NCBI RefSeq assembly: GCF_016863255.1
Contig: NZ_BOON01000006.1
Span: forward strand, 1 to 64,000
DNA: 64,000 bases
Direction: 5' to 3'
Source of the DNA: Planosporangium mesophilum
Lineage (GTDB): Bacteria > Actinomycetota > Actinomycetes > Mycobacteriales > Micromonosporaceae
The position numbers and the translations under genes were made by a program. Positions 52,775 through 61,287 of this stretch are shown one piece after another (the stretch's first letter is position 1; every line of letters starts with the position of its first letter). The notes under the pieces are model-generated. The model had not been told where the DNA came from and ran no database searches. It saw nothing but the letters and a program-made list of their open reading frames with translations.

Positions 52775-53002
52775 TCACCGCTTGCGGGCGGCGCGCCAAC
52801 CGCGCAGCCCGAGAACCCCGACCGCGGTGCCGATCGCCAGTGAGACCACGATGAGCACCGCGTGCACCCACAGGAACGAGGTCGGGGTGTTGCCGTGCCA
52901 GGAGCGCGGGTCGGCCCAGATCGCGACCGCGAAGCGGGGCCAGATCACCCAGCTCCACACACCCACGGCCACCAGGAACACCGACCACCGTCGCGAGAGC
53001 AT
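52775..53002 (-). CDS. SCO4848-family membrane protein
   Basis: 75 residues, ATG at 53002 (a GTG directly before it at 53005 is an alternative). It matches the short two-helix SCO4848 family: LSRRWSVFLVAVGVWSWVIWPRF, DPRSWHG, TSFLWVHAVLIVVSLAIGTAVGVLGLRGWRA. The family is restricted to actinobacteria and has no assigned function. In many genomes it is near genes of central metabolism. Confidence 0.85.
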   Translation of the reverse strand: MLSRRWSVFLVAVGVWSWVIWPRFAVAIWADPRSWHGNTPTSFLWVHAVLIVVSLAIGTAVGVLGLRGWRAARKR

Positions 53003-53098
53003 CACGGCTGCCGAGTATGCCGTACCCGCCGATGGGCGATCTGACGACCGCCCATCGGTGGCGCCCACGTCACCCGCGGCCACCTGCGATCCGCACGT

Positions 53099-53140
53099 GC
53101 TTGCATGAACTGTCGCAAGCCCTTTCGGGGTGGTTAGAGT
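53099..53140 (+). promoter_or_regulatory. LacI-type operator and leaderless promoter of the regulator gene
   Basis: GCTTGC (53099-53104) and GCAAGC (53115-53120) are inverse half-sites with a 10-bp spacer, close to the CTTGCA/TGCAAG type bound by MalR-like regulators. A TAGAGT -10 hexamer (53135-53140) ends six bases before the ATG, so transcription probably starts at the start codon. Confidence 0.5.
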
Positions 53141-53146
53141 GCCGCC

Positions 53147-54193
53147 ATGACCCCCAGCGCAGGCGGCGACAGGGCGGCCGGCCCGAGCCGGGCCCGGTTG
53201 GCTGACGTCGCCCGGCAGGCCGGCGTCAGCGAGGCGACGGTCTCCCGCGTCTTCAACGACAAGCCGGGGGTGAGCGCCGAGACCCGGCAGGCCGTGCTGA
53301 CCGCCCTCGACGTGCTCGGCTACCAGCGGCCCGAGCGGCTGCGCAAGCGCAGCGCCGGCCTGGTCGGCCTCGTGGTCCCGGAGCTGGACAACCCGATCTT
53401 CCCCGCCTTCGCCCAGGCCGTCGAGGGCACGCTCGCCCAGTCCGGGTACACCCCGGTCCTCTGTACCCAGACGCCCGGCGGTGTGACCGAGGACGAGTAC
53501 GTGGAGATGCTGCTCGACCGGCAGGTCTCCGGCATCGTCTTCGTCTCCGGCCTGAACGCCGACACCACCGCCGACGCCGACCGGTACCGCAAGCTGATCT
53601 CCCGCCCGCTGCCGGTCGCGTTCATCAACGGGTACGTCGAGGGCGTCGAAGCGCCCTTCATCTCCTGCGACGACCACGCCGCCGGCGGGATGGCCGTCCG
53701 GCACCTCGCGTCGCTCGGGCACCGGCGCATCGGGCTGATCACCGGACCCGGGCGCTTCGTACCGGTACAGCGCAAGCTGGCCGGCTACCGGGAGGCGATG
53801 CGGAAACTCTTCGGCACGAGCGACTGCGACCTCGTCGAACTGTCGCTGTTCGGCGTCGAGGGCGGCGACGCCGCCGCCGGCCGCCTGATCGAGCGGGGCG
53901 TCACGGCGATCGCCTGCGGCTCCGACCTGATGGCGCTCGGCGCGATCCGGGCCGCCCGCTCCCGCGGCCTCGACGTGCCTCGCGACATCTCCGTCGTCGG
54001 CTTCGACGACTCGCCGCTGATCGCGTTCACGGACCCGCCGCTGACAACGCTGCGCCAGCCCGTACGCGAGATGTCCGTGGCCGCCGTGCGCGCCCTGCTC
54101 GACGAGATCTCCGGCGACCCCACGCCGAACTCCGAGTACGTCTTCCGCCCGGAGCTCGTCGTCCGCGGCTCGACCGGACCGGCGCGGGGCTGA
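53147..54193 (+). CDS. LacI family transcriptional regulator, MalR-like
   Basis: 348 residues. The helix-turn-helix LADVARQAGVSEATVSRVFNDKPGVSAETRQAV is near the N-terminus, followed by the hinge LDVLGYQRPERLRKRSAGLVGLVVPELDNPIFPAF. The segments VLCTQTPGGVTEDEYVEMLLDRQVSGIVFVSGL and RFVPVQRKLAGY match the Streptomyces MalR group that controls maltose use. The ligand-binding domain is complete. No sugar transporter or glycosidase gene is adjacent, so its targets besides its own promoter are elsewhere. Its stop codon abuts the stop of the next, convergent gene. Confidence 0.9.
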   Translation: MTPSAGGDRAAGPSRARLADVARQAGVSEATVSRVFNDKPGVSAETRQAVLTALDVLGYQRPERLRKRSAGLVGLVVPELDNPIFPAFAQAVEGTLAQSGYTPVLCTQTPGGVTEDEYVEMLLDRQVSGIVFVSGLNADTTADADRYRKLISRPLPVAFINGYVEGVEAPFISCDDHAAGGMAVRHLASLGHRRIGLITGPGRFVPVQRKLAGYREAMRKLFGTSDCDLVELSLFGVEGGDAAAGRLIERGVTAIACGSDLMALGAIRAARSRGLDVPRDISVVGFDDSPLIAFTDPPLTTLRQPVREMSVAAVRALLDEISGDPTPNSEYVFRPELVVRGSTGPARG

Positions 54194-54640
54194 TCAGCTC
54201 CCGGTCAGCCGGGCGGCGATGCGGGCGAAGCCGGCGCGCAGCTCCTCCTCGCTCGGCGGCGTGCCGGGCTCGGTCAGCGCCGGCGCCGCGCCGCCCGGCG
54301 CGTATCCGTTGTCCGCGTATCCGTTGTCCGCGTACCCGTCGTCAAGGAGGTCCGGCTCCCCGTCGCTCTCGACGGCCAGCCGCGCGGCGGCGATCTCGTC
54401 CCGGATCCGCTCGACCGACACGTACGGCTGGAGCGGTTCGACGACCGCCATCAACTCCTCGTCGGCGACGATCGACTCGGCGAGAGCCATGGCGTGCGCG
54501 CGCTCGTACGGCCCGCAGACCACCGGCTCCCACTCCTCGTCGTCGCTCAGCGGTCCGAAGGTGATGATCCACGGCAGCTCGAGGACCGGCGAGTCTGGCG
54601 GAAGTTCCAATGTCACGAGTGCACCCACGCCGGACATCAT
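54194..54640 (-). CDS. Acidic hypothetical protein
   Basis: 148 residues starting MMSGVGALVTLELPPDSPVLELPWIITFGPLSDDEEWEPVVCGPYERAHAMALAES. The first 90 residues look like one small folded domain ending YVSVERIRDEIAAARLAVE. Then come tandem YADNG units and a Pro/Glu tail. No family recognised. Two ATG codons in tandem make the exact start uncertain by one residue. Confidence 0.72.
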   Translation of the reverse strand: MMSGVGALVTLELPPDSPVLELPWIITFGPLSDDEEWEPVVCGPYERAHAMALAESIVADEELMAVVEPLQPYVSVERIRDEIAAARLAVESDGEPDLLDDGYADNGYADNGYAPGGAAPALTEPGTPPSEEELRAGFARIAARLTGS

Positions 54641-54694
54641 CGCCCTGATATCCGCGCTGTTGTGCCGTTTACCCCGAATTCAACGTAAAGGGGT

Positions 54695-54758
54695 GCACCC
54701 GGCCGCTCGCGGTCGGGTGCAAGGGTGCGCCCCGGGTCGCGGACGACCCGGGGCGCAC
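54695..54758. terminator. Tandem stem-loops in a convergence zone
   Basis: Stem A: GCACCCGGCCGC (54695-54706) with 54709-54720. Stem B: GTGCGCCCCGGGTCG (54725-54739) with 54744-54758, a perfect 15-bp stem with CGGA loop. They lie downstream of the leftward LPVTG-protein gene and upstream of the acidic gene. Confidence 0.7.
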
Positions 54759-54777
54759 GAGAAAAACGGCCAGGCCG

Positions 54778-56829
54778 TCAGGCCGTCAGGCGAGCCAGCC
54801 GCCGCGCGAGCCGACCGTCGGCGCCGGCCACCAGCACCATGCCGGCGAAGAGCAGCGCGAACGCGATCAGGACGACCCGGTTCACGTCGACGCCGGTGAC
54901 CGGCAGGCCGCCGGCCGCACCGGGCGCGGTGACGCTGACCGCCTCGACCACGTACCGCACCGCGCCGTCCGCCCCGAGGCCGGTCGCCAGCAGCGTGTGG
55001 CTGCCGACGGACACGCTCGACGGCAGCGTCACCGTCGCGGTGAACGTACCGTCATCCGCGACCGTCACGGTGCCCATGTCGACCGGCGTCGAGTACAGCG
55101 TCAGTACCACGGTGGTACCGGGCTTGAACCCGTTGCCCGAGATGGTCACCTTCCCACCGACCGGCGCCGTGGCGCTGCCGACGGAGATCGCGCCGGCCGG
55201 GACCGCGGCGGGCGCCTGCGGGGTACCGGAGGGCGGAGCGCTCGGCGTACCCGTCGCCTCCGGCGAGTCACCGTCCGCACCAACGGCCACCACGTGCAGC
55301 GTGTAGGCAACGCCGGCCGCCAGGTTGTCGATCGTGCACGGCGAGGCCGTGACCGTACCCGGGCAGGACCGGGTCGGGTACCCGTCGGCGGTCGCGGTCA
55401 CCCGGTAGCTGGTGACCTCACCGCCGCCGAACGGCGGGATCCACGAGACCTCGATCGCGTTGGCACCCGGCCGACCGGTGACCTCCATCGGCTCGGTCGG
55501 CGGCCCGATCGCCACCGCGATGCCGGTGAGGCCCTCGGTGACCGGCGCCGACTTCTTCGTGGCATCGGTCGACAGCTCGGCCCAGATGCTCGCGTCGTAC
55601 GTCCCCGGCGCCAGGTCAGGGATCTCGCAGGTACCCTCCGCGCAGGTCACCGTGGTGCCGGCCACGGTCGCCCCGGTCGCGGGGTGCGCCTCGGCCTTGA
55701 CCGTGACGCCCGCCTGGTCGGTGCGGTAACCGATGAGGAGAGTGGTACCGAACGTTCCGTGGCCGAGCACCGTCGGCGCGGCCACCCCCACCGCCGCACT
55801 CGTCGTCGCGCTCACCTTGCCCGACTGGTTGCCGGCGTCAGTGGGATCCACGGCCCAGATGTGCACGGTGTGCGTACCCGGCGCGACGTTGGTGAAGTCG
55901 CAGTTCGCCGCGCCACACAGGATCGAGGTGGTGTCGGCTGCGTTGTCCAGCGTGGCCCGCACCTGGACCCCGGTCTGGCTGACGGTGTACGACGCGCTCA
56001 CCGTCGTACCGTCCACGGTGGCTGTCCCCACGGTCGGATCGGCGACGACCATCAGGCCGCTCACCGCCGCACCCGGCGACGTTGCCGACGGCGTGGCCGC
56101 GTCAGCGGCCCAGACCTTCCCGCTGTACGTCTTTCCTGAAGTAAGACCGGAGACCGTACACGTACCGCCGGTGCCGGCGATGGTGGTGCAGGTGCCGCTC
56201 ACCGGGGTGGTGCCGTCGGTCAACTCAACGCCGTGCGTCACGCCGGTCTGCGTGTCGGTGAAGTCGATCGTCGCGGTGCTACCGCGCACCTTCTTGCCGG
56301 TGATGGTCGGGTCCGCCGGGCCCGCCACGATCTGGACGTTCGGGACCGCTGCGACTGCGGCCTTGCCGTTGGCCGCCGGCGCTGCCGTGGACGGCGAACC
56401 GCCAGTTGTGGACGGTGCCGGCGTGGCGGCCGCCTTCCTGCCCTTCGCCCGGTCCTTCGCCCGGTCCGTCGCCCGATCCTTCGCCCGGTCCTTCGCCTGA
56501 GCTGAACCCGACGGCGCCGGTGACCTGTGCGCTGCCTTGGCCGCACCGTGACCGGTCCGGTGCGTCGACGTGGCCGTACCGGCTCGGCGCGCCGCCGAGG
56601 CCTTACCGTCCGCCGAGGCCTTACCGTCCGCCGAGGCCTTACCGTCCGGCGTGGCCTTACCGTCCGGTGCGGACGACGTGGCCGCCGCCGGATCCCCCGC
56701 GCCGTCCGCGGCGTACGCGGGTGCGGTCGCCAGGCCGACCGAGGCCGTCACCCCCATGACGGTTCCTGCCGCAAGCAGCGCCCATCTCGGTGCCCGTGCC
56801 CGCTCCCGGGACATGATTGTTTGGAGCAC
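54778..56829 (-). CDS. Sortase-anchored (LPVTG) multidomain surface protein
   Basis: 683 residues from GTG 56829, which has GGGGGG six bases ahead. Signal peptide ends APAYAAD. Residues about 40-165 are low-complexity: DGKASA units, a basic AKDRAKDR run, then Thr/Pro/Ala. The rest is a series of Ig- or FN3-like beta domains (motifs such as SGLTSGKTYSGKVWAAD, VAPGTHTVHIWAVD, DLAPGTYDASIWAE, VSWIPPFGGGEVTSYRVTA and a final VGGKVTISGNGFKPGTTVVLTLYS). The C-terminus has LPVTG, a membrane helix and a basic tail (GRLARRLARL), i.e. a sortase cell-wall sorting signal. Probably an adhesin or sheath-like protein. Confidence 0.88.
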   Translation of the reverse strand: MLQTIMSRERARAPRWALLAAGTVMGVTASVGLATAPAYAADGAGDPAAATSSAPDGKATPDGKASADGKASADGKASAARRAGTATSTHRTGHGAAKAAHRSPAPSGSAQAKDRAKDRATDRAKDRAKGRKAAATPAPSTTGGSPSTAAPAANGKAAVAAVPNVQIVAGPADPTITGKKVRGSTATIDFTDTQTGVTHGVELTDGTTPVSGTCTTIAGTGGTCTVSGLTSGKTYSGKVWAADAATPSATSPGAAVSGLMVVADPTVGTATVDGTTVSASYTVSQTGVQVRATLDNAADTTSILCGAANCDFTNVAPGTHTVHIWAVDPTDAGNQSGKVSATTSAAVGVAAPTVLGHGTFGTTLLIGYRTDQAGVTVKAEAHPATGATVAGTTVTCAEGTCEIPDLAPGTYDASIWAELSTDATKKSAPVTEGLTGIAVAIGPPTEPMEVTGRPGANAIEVSWIPPFGGGEVTSYRVTATADGYPTRSCPGTVTASPCTIDNLAAGVAYTLHVVAVGADGDSPEATGTPSAPPSGTPQAPAAVPAGAISVGSATAPVGGKVTISGNGFKPGTTVVLTLYSTPVDMGTVTVADDGTFTATVTLPSSVSVGSHTLLATGLGADGAVRYVVEAVSVTAPGAAGGLPVTGVDVNRVVLIAFALLFAGMVLVAGADGRLARRLARLTA
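56444..56491. repeat. Four 12-bp units encoding AKDR/ATDR
   Basis: Units TTCGCCCGGTCC and two close variants at 56444-56455, 56456-56467, 56468-56479 and 56480-56491 encode a run of AKDR-type tetrapeptides in the N-terminal part of the surface protein. Confidence 0.8.
56594..56665. repeat. Four 18-bp units encoding DGKASA/DGKATP
   Basis: GCCGAGGCCTTACCGTCC is repeated exactly at 56594-56611, 56612-56629 and 56630-56647, with a fourth variant at 56648-56665. On the coding strand each unit gives six residues, in frame. Confidence 0.85.
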
Positions 56830-57015
56830 TTTCAACCCCCCTGTGTGTCCACGCGGCGTTCTTGCCGCTCAAGACCCACAAGCAATCTATGACCAATGTG
56901 GAGGATTCGGGCCGAATCCAAAAAATTCAGTGATTTTACGTATCGTCCGCACGTCAGGCCCGCAGCCGAACCCGGCGTGTCGCAAAGACTGCCGGTACGG
57001 ATGAGGGGACGCAAA

Positions 57016-57063
57016 ACGCAGACAGGGGTGCTTCCCGGTTCCGGGAAGCACCCCTGTCTGCGT
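57016..57063 (-). terminator. Perfect 23-bp stem after the small LPVTG-protein gene
   Basis: 57016-57038 is an exact inverse of 57041-57063, with only TT between. It lies about 50 bp past the stop of the leftward gene at 57111 and upstream of the large surface protein's promoter. Confidence 0.8.
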
Positions 57064-57110
57064 GCGTGATGGTCAGGCGGCGCGGGTGGCGCCGCTCGAA
57101 GTTACAGCGA

Positions 57111-57689
57111 TCAGGCGCCGTTCACACTGCGGCGGCGCCACACGACGGTCAGACCGATCATGAACGCACCGAGCAGGACGACGCCGGCGCCCAGGGCGAC
57201 CTGCTTGCTCAGGGCCTGGCCGTCCTGGCCCGTTACGGGCAGCGAGGAGTTGCCGCTACCGGCCGCCGCGACCACGACGACGACCGCCGTGACGGAGTGG
57301 GCGTTGCCGCTCGGGTCCACGCCGGCGCCGGTGAGGGTGGCCTTGCCGGTCTGGGTCAGCTTGACCGAGGTGCGGAACGTGCCGTTGGCGTCGGCGGTCA
57401 CGGTGTTGACGACCGCGCGCGGCGCGGGCAGGCCGGCCAGCACAACCTGACCCTTGTCGGCCGCCTGGTACGAGGCGGTCGAGTTGGTGCTGCTGTAGGT
57501 GACGCTGATGGTCACCTCCGAGTTGGACTTGAAGCCCTCGCCGACGAACGGCACGGCCTCGCCGGCGACCGCCTTGGCCGGGACGGTGCCCGCCGGCGGC
57601 GGGTAGTCCTGCGCGTTCGCCGCCGAGGGCACCGCGAGAGCGGCACCCACCACGGCAAGCGCCATGACCAGAATTCGTGATCCGCGCAC
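57111..57689 (-). CDS. Small LPVTG-anchored surface protein
   Basis: 192 residues from GTG 57689 with GGGGG eight bases ahead. Signal peptide: RGSRILVMALAVVGAALAVP then SAANAQ cleavage. One Ig-like beta domain of about 110 residues (GEAVPFVGEGFKSNSEVTISVTYS, VVNTVTADANGTFRTSVKLTQ) and then the sorting signal: LPVTG, a hydrophobic helix and RRRSV. Its domain resembles the last domain of the larger LPVTG protein (VGGKVTISGNGFKPGTTVVLTLYS), suggesting related function. The sortase is not in the window. Confidence 0.88.
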   Translation of the reverse strand: MRGSRILVMALAVVGAALAVPSAANAQDYPPPAGTVPAKAVAGEAVPFVGEGFKSNSEVTISVTYSSTNSTASYQAADKGQVVLAGLPAPRAVVNTVTADANGTFRTSVKLTQTGKATLTGAGVDPSGNAHSVTAVVVVVAAAGSGNSSLPVTGQDGQALSKQVALGAGVVLLGAFMIGLTVVWRRRSVNGA

Positions 57690-57751
57690 GATAAAACCCC
57701 CGTAGTTGTTGTGGGTGCGCTCTGACGTGTGTTGCTGGAACCGCGAGGAAT

Positions 57752-59698
57752 CTAACGCGTAACGTGGCAAAAATCCGCGGAATGGACATTTAGGTTCCAT
57801 GGGACCACGCCAGGGGTCGTCCACAAGCGAGGGCGATGGGTGGGCCCAGCGCCGGCCGGTGGGATGCCGGTCAGCAACACAGCCTCTATCGTCCGTTTTT
57901 GCCCTGGCTTTAGGTCAACCGTCACAATGTCCACGGCACGCCGCCGCTCCGCCCCCGAGACCATGGGCGGAAGCTGCCCGTCCAGCAGGACGTCCACCAC
58001 GTTTCCGCCGGTTGGGCTGAATATCGAGACGTTCGTCCGGATCGTGTACGGTACGCCGGCCAGCGCCAGGCCCGTCACGTCCTTGGACAGCCCGGAACTC
58101 GGCGCCGTCGACCCGAGCGTGACCCGCAGCTTCAGCTCCATGCTGCCGTCGGGCCGACAGGCCGTGGCGGTCAGGTCCGCCGCGTGCGTGAGGTAGTAGC
58201 CCAGCTTGGCCCCGGTGCCGTCGTTGAGGAACACGCCGACGGTCGGGCTGGTGCGGTCCGTGATCGGCAGCGAGCCCTCCAGCATCGTGCCCGCGAGGTG
58301 CTGCTGCTGTTGCGGATCCGCGCTCCACACCAGGATGCGGCGCTCGCCCACCGCGCGGGCCAGTTGGTTGACCAGGCCGGCCATGTTGCGCGGCTGCCGG
58401 GTCAGCACGTCGAAGACCGCCCGGGCGGCCGCCGAGAAGAACTGGTCCTGGGCCACCGTGGAGAACTTCGCGTACACGTCGGACAGCAGCATCCGTACCG
58501 CGTTGTCCGACGTCAGCTTCGTCCCGTTGGGGAGGGTGACGGGGCCCTCGGCGGCCAACAGGTACGACAGTGCGACCGGGTCGGTGGCGATCACGCCGTC
58601 GACCGCCTGACCACTGCGGCGCTGGTACATCTCCCGGTACAGCTTGGCGACCGTCGGGAAGTCCGGGGTGAGGTTGACGTCGGCCGGGTACTCCGCGGGC
58701 CGATCGGTGTAGAGGGCACGCAGCGCCGGATCGAGCGGCTGGACCGGGCGCGGGAACGTCCCCATCGCGGTGGCCGTGCCCTGGTCGACGAACTGGACCG
58801 CTCCCCGGTCCGCCCTGACGACGAGGAAGGCGCCGGGCATCCCGCCGGTGGCGCGCACCTCGGCAGGGTTCTGGAACACCAGCAGGTACGTGCGCGGACC
58901 GCCCGCGCCGAGCATCGCCGGCAGCAGCGCCGACGCCCGCTCCGCCGTCTCGGTCACCCGTACCGCGTGTTGCAGGCCATCGCTCAGCTCCTTGACGCCG
59001 GCGCTGACCTGAGGGAGCAGATGCCCGGTGTCGATCGAGGCGACCCGGTCGCGGGCCTGCCGGACGGCGGTCGCCGCGACCGCGATCCGGGGCGCGGCAT
59101 TCTGTACGGCGGCGAGGTCGATCCGGCCGTTCTTCGGCGCGAGGGTGCTCAGGTCGATCGCGCCGGCGGTGTCAACGAGCGGCGGCAGGCCCCGCCTGGC
59201 CAGGTCGTCCACGGCGGTCGCCACGGTCCGGACGGCGGCCAGGTTGCCGCCCGCCCACGGGGCGTGCCCACCGAGCCTCCAGCCCGGGTCGTCGGTCTCG
59301 GAGTGGGCGGCCCGAGTCTCGACCTGCAGCGCGGCCAGAGTGACCCGCGCGCCGTTGATGTCCCCGCGCTGCACCTGTCCCTGGAGTTGCTGGATCAGTG
59401 CGCCGGCCTTGCGCAGATGTTCGCCGGCGCGCAGGCCCCGTACGCCGACCCAGGTGACGGCGAGCGCCGCCACGCAGGTCAGGACCGCCACCGCTGCTAT
59501 CACCCGCCGCAGCCGGCGCCGTGGACGGCGACGACGGCGTTCCGGGCTCCCTGGAGCGGATCGCCGGCGCGGTCGCTGGTCGGCCGGCGACTGCTCACCC
59601 TCGACCACTTCGCGGGGGCCCACCACTTCCGCGTTCCACAGCGCTTCCCACTGGGCGTCGTCATAGCGGGGGCCTCCGGGCTGTGGGCTGTCTGTCAT
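57752..59698 (-). CDS. DUF4012 membrane protein
   Basis: 648 residues. Cytoplasmic Arg-rich N-terminus ([12 protein letters not shown]), one membrane helix (about 66-88), then a large extracellular DUF4012 part. The DUF4012 core is visible as LLVFQNPAEVRATGGMPGAFLVVRADRGAV, followed by DVNLTPDFPTVAKLYREMYQRRSGQAVDGVIATDPVALSYLLAAEGPV. DUF4012 proteins are common next to exopolysaccharide loci in actinobacteria and show similarity to LytR-CpsA-Psr-type wall enzymes in organisation; their activity is not established. It is divergent from the exopolysaccharide genes on the right. Confidence 0.88.
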   Translation of the reverse strand: MTDSPQPGGPRYDDAQWEALWNAEVVGPREVVEGEQSPADQRPRRRSAPGSPERRRRRPRRRLRRVIAAVAVLTCVAALAVTWVGVRGLRAGEHLRKAGALIQQLQGQVQRGDINGARVTLAALQVETRAAHSETDDPGWRLGGHAPWAGGNLAAVRTVATAVDDLARRGLPPLVDTAGAIDLSTLAPKNGRIDLAAVQNAAPRIAVAATAVRQARDRVASIDTGHLLPQVSAGVKELSDGLQHAVRVTETAERASALLPAMLGAGGPRTYLLVFQNPAEVRATGGMPGAFLVVRADRGAVQFVDQGTATAMGTFPRPVQPLDPALRALYTDRPAEYPADVNLTPDFPTVAKLYREMYQRRSGQAVDGVIATDPVALSYLLAAEGPVTLPNGTKLTSDNAVRMLLSDVYAKFSTVAQDQFFSAAARAVFDVLTRQPRNMAGLVNQLARAVGERRILVWSADPQQQQHLAGTMLEGSLPITDRTSPTVGVFLNDGTGAKLGYYLTHAADLTATACRPDGSMELKLRVTLGSTAPSSGLSKDVTGLALAGVPYTIRTNVSIFSPTGGNVVDVLLDGQLPPMVSGAERRRAVDIVTVDLKPGQKRTIEAVLLTGIPPAGAGPTHRPRLWTTPGVVPWNLNVHSADFCHVTR

Positions 59699-60024
59699 GG
59701 CACCCGCTCGCGTGAGTCCGAATTATCCCTTCAGAAGATGCTAACGGGACAACAAAGACAAAGCGAACATACTGACGGCATCACGGAGTGAGCGGCGTCG
59801 GAACCCGCCGGCGTAGCGCTCGGGACAGCGACTCACCGGCCCGACCGCCAACGCGCGGTACTGCCGGCGGAGCCCGGTCCTCCGAACGGTCAAAGTTGAC
59901 ATTAGCCTCTGATGGCTGAAATTGGAACTAACTCCTTAACGTTGCAAATGGTACTAAACTGCCCTCACGCGTGACCCGGCCGGCCCGCGCCGACCTGTCC
60001 GGACGTCAACCAGGAGCGCCAGGC
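59699..60024. promoter_or_regulatory. Divergent promoter region between DUF4012 and exopolysaccharide genes
   Basis: 326 bp with no credible gene. The right half (59880-59970) is AT-rich for this genome. TTGACA at 59896-59901 and TAAACT near 59954 are candidate promoter elements for the rightward glycosyltransferase operon. No clear operator is seen. Confidence 0.45.
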
Positions 60025-61287
60025 ATGAAGATCGGAATCATCTCCCAGTGGTACCCGCCGGAGCCCGCCCTGGTCCCGCCCAGCCTGGCGCAGGAGCTGG
60101 CCCGGCGCGGGCATGAGGTACGGGTGTTGACCGGGTTCCCCAACTATCCCGACGGCAAGGTCTATCCGGGATACCGGCAGCGCTGGAACGACCGGTCGGC
60201 GACCGACGGAGTGACCGTCCGTCGGGTACCGCTGTACCCCAGCCACGACAACTCGCCGGTCCGGCGGGCGGCGAACTACCTTTCCTTCGCCGCCACCAGT
60301 TCCCTCGCCGCAGCGCGGTACCTCGCCGGGGTCGACGCGGTGTACGTGTACCTCACACCGGCGACCGCTTTCGCCGCATCGGCTCTGCTGCGTCTGCTGT
60401 ACCGGATACCGAGCGTGATACACATCCAGGACATCTGGCCCGAGTCGGTGACTCAGTCCTCGCTCGCACCGCACGGCGGGGCCGGCGCGCTCATGGACCG
60501 GACCCTCTCGACGCTCATGCGCGGCATCTACCGCTCGGCAGCGGGCATCGCCGTCATCGCCCCGTCGATGCGCGACCTGATCGTGGAGCGTGGCGCGGAT
60601 CCGGCGAAGGTTCATGTCGTTCTCAACTGGACCGACGAGTCGCTGTTCCACCCGGTGGACGCGACCGAGTCGGCCCGCCGTGAGATCGGGCACCGCGGGC
60701 GCTGCACCATCATGCACGCCGGCAACATCGGCTCGTTCGAGAACATCGAAGCCACGATCCGGGCGGCCGCAGCGGTCGACCAGTCCGGACAGGTCGACCT
60801 GGTGCTGGTCGGGGGCGGCTTCGAGGAGCATTCCGCCCGCGAACTGACCAGCCGGTTGGGTGCCGGCAACATCCGGTTCCTGGGGCGGCGGCCCGCGTCG
60901 GAGATGGCCGCGCTGTACGCCGCCGCCGACTACCAACTGGTCACGCGGCGGGATCTGCCCATCTTCCACAGCACGATCCCGTCGAAGCTGCCGTCGGCGC
61001 TCTCATGCGGCTCGCCGGTCGTCGTATCGGTGCCCGGTGACGCCTCCCGGATCGTGGAGCGAGGTGGGGCCGGCGTGTCCTGCCCACCCGATGACTGGCA
61101 AGCCCTCGCCGATCGGTTCCTGCAGGCCGCCGCGTTGTCACCGGTCGAGCGGGCCGACATGGCGCGGCGCGCCCTGGATACCTACCGGTCGCAGATGTCG
61201 ATGCGGACAGGCGTGGACCGGTTGGAGGACATGCTGCGAACCGCGGCGGGCGGCGGACGACCGTCGAGGGGGAACAGTGACCGCTAA
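60025..61287 (+). CDS. Family 4 glycosyltransferase (WbuB/WcaI-like)
   Basis: 420 residues, ATG with AGGAG ahead. N-terminal: MKIGIISQWYPPEPALVPPSLAQELARRGHEVRVLTGFPNYPDG; middle: HIQDIWPES; then APSMRDLIVERGA, the donor-site segments TIMHAGNIGSFENIE and LVLVGGGFEEHS, and the loop around FHSTIPSKLPSALSCGSPVV with a C-terminal Glu-type donor contact. This is the GT-B, GT4 group used for N-acetyl-fucosamine or similar sugars in O-antigen and exopolysaccharide building. First gene of the rightward operon. Confidence 0.9.
   Translation: MKIGIISQWYPPEPALVPPSLAQELARRGHEVRVLTGFPNYPDGKVYPGYRQRWNDRSATDGVTVRRVPLYPSHDNSPVRRAANYLSFAATSSLAAARYLAGVDAVYVYLTPATAFAASALLRLLYRIPSVIHIQDIWPESVTQSSLAPHGGAGALMDRTLSTLMRGIYRSAAGIAVIAPSMRDLIVERGADPAKVHVVLNWTDESLFHPVDATESARREIGHRGRCTIMHAGNIGSFENIEATIRAAAAVDQSGQVDLVLVGGGFEEHSARELTSRLGAGNIRFLGRRPASEMAALYAAADYQLVTRRDLPIFHSTIPSKLPSALSCGSPVVVSVPGDASRIVERGGAGVSCPPDDWQALADRFLQAAALSPVERADMARRALDTYRSQMSMRTGVDRLEDMLRTAAGGGRPSRGNSDR

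Noticed and set aside
54590-54780. CRISPR-like or transposon terminal repeats suggested by several inverted repeats
   Set aside because: They are two different hairpins beside gene ends with no spacers or direct repeats; terminators explain them.
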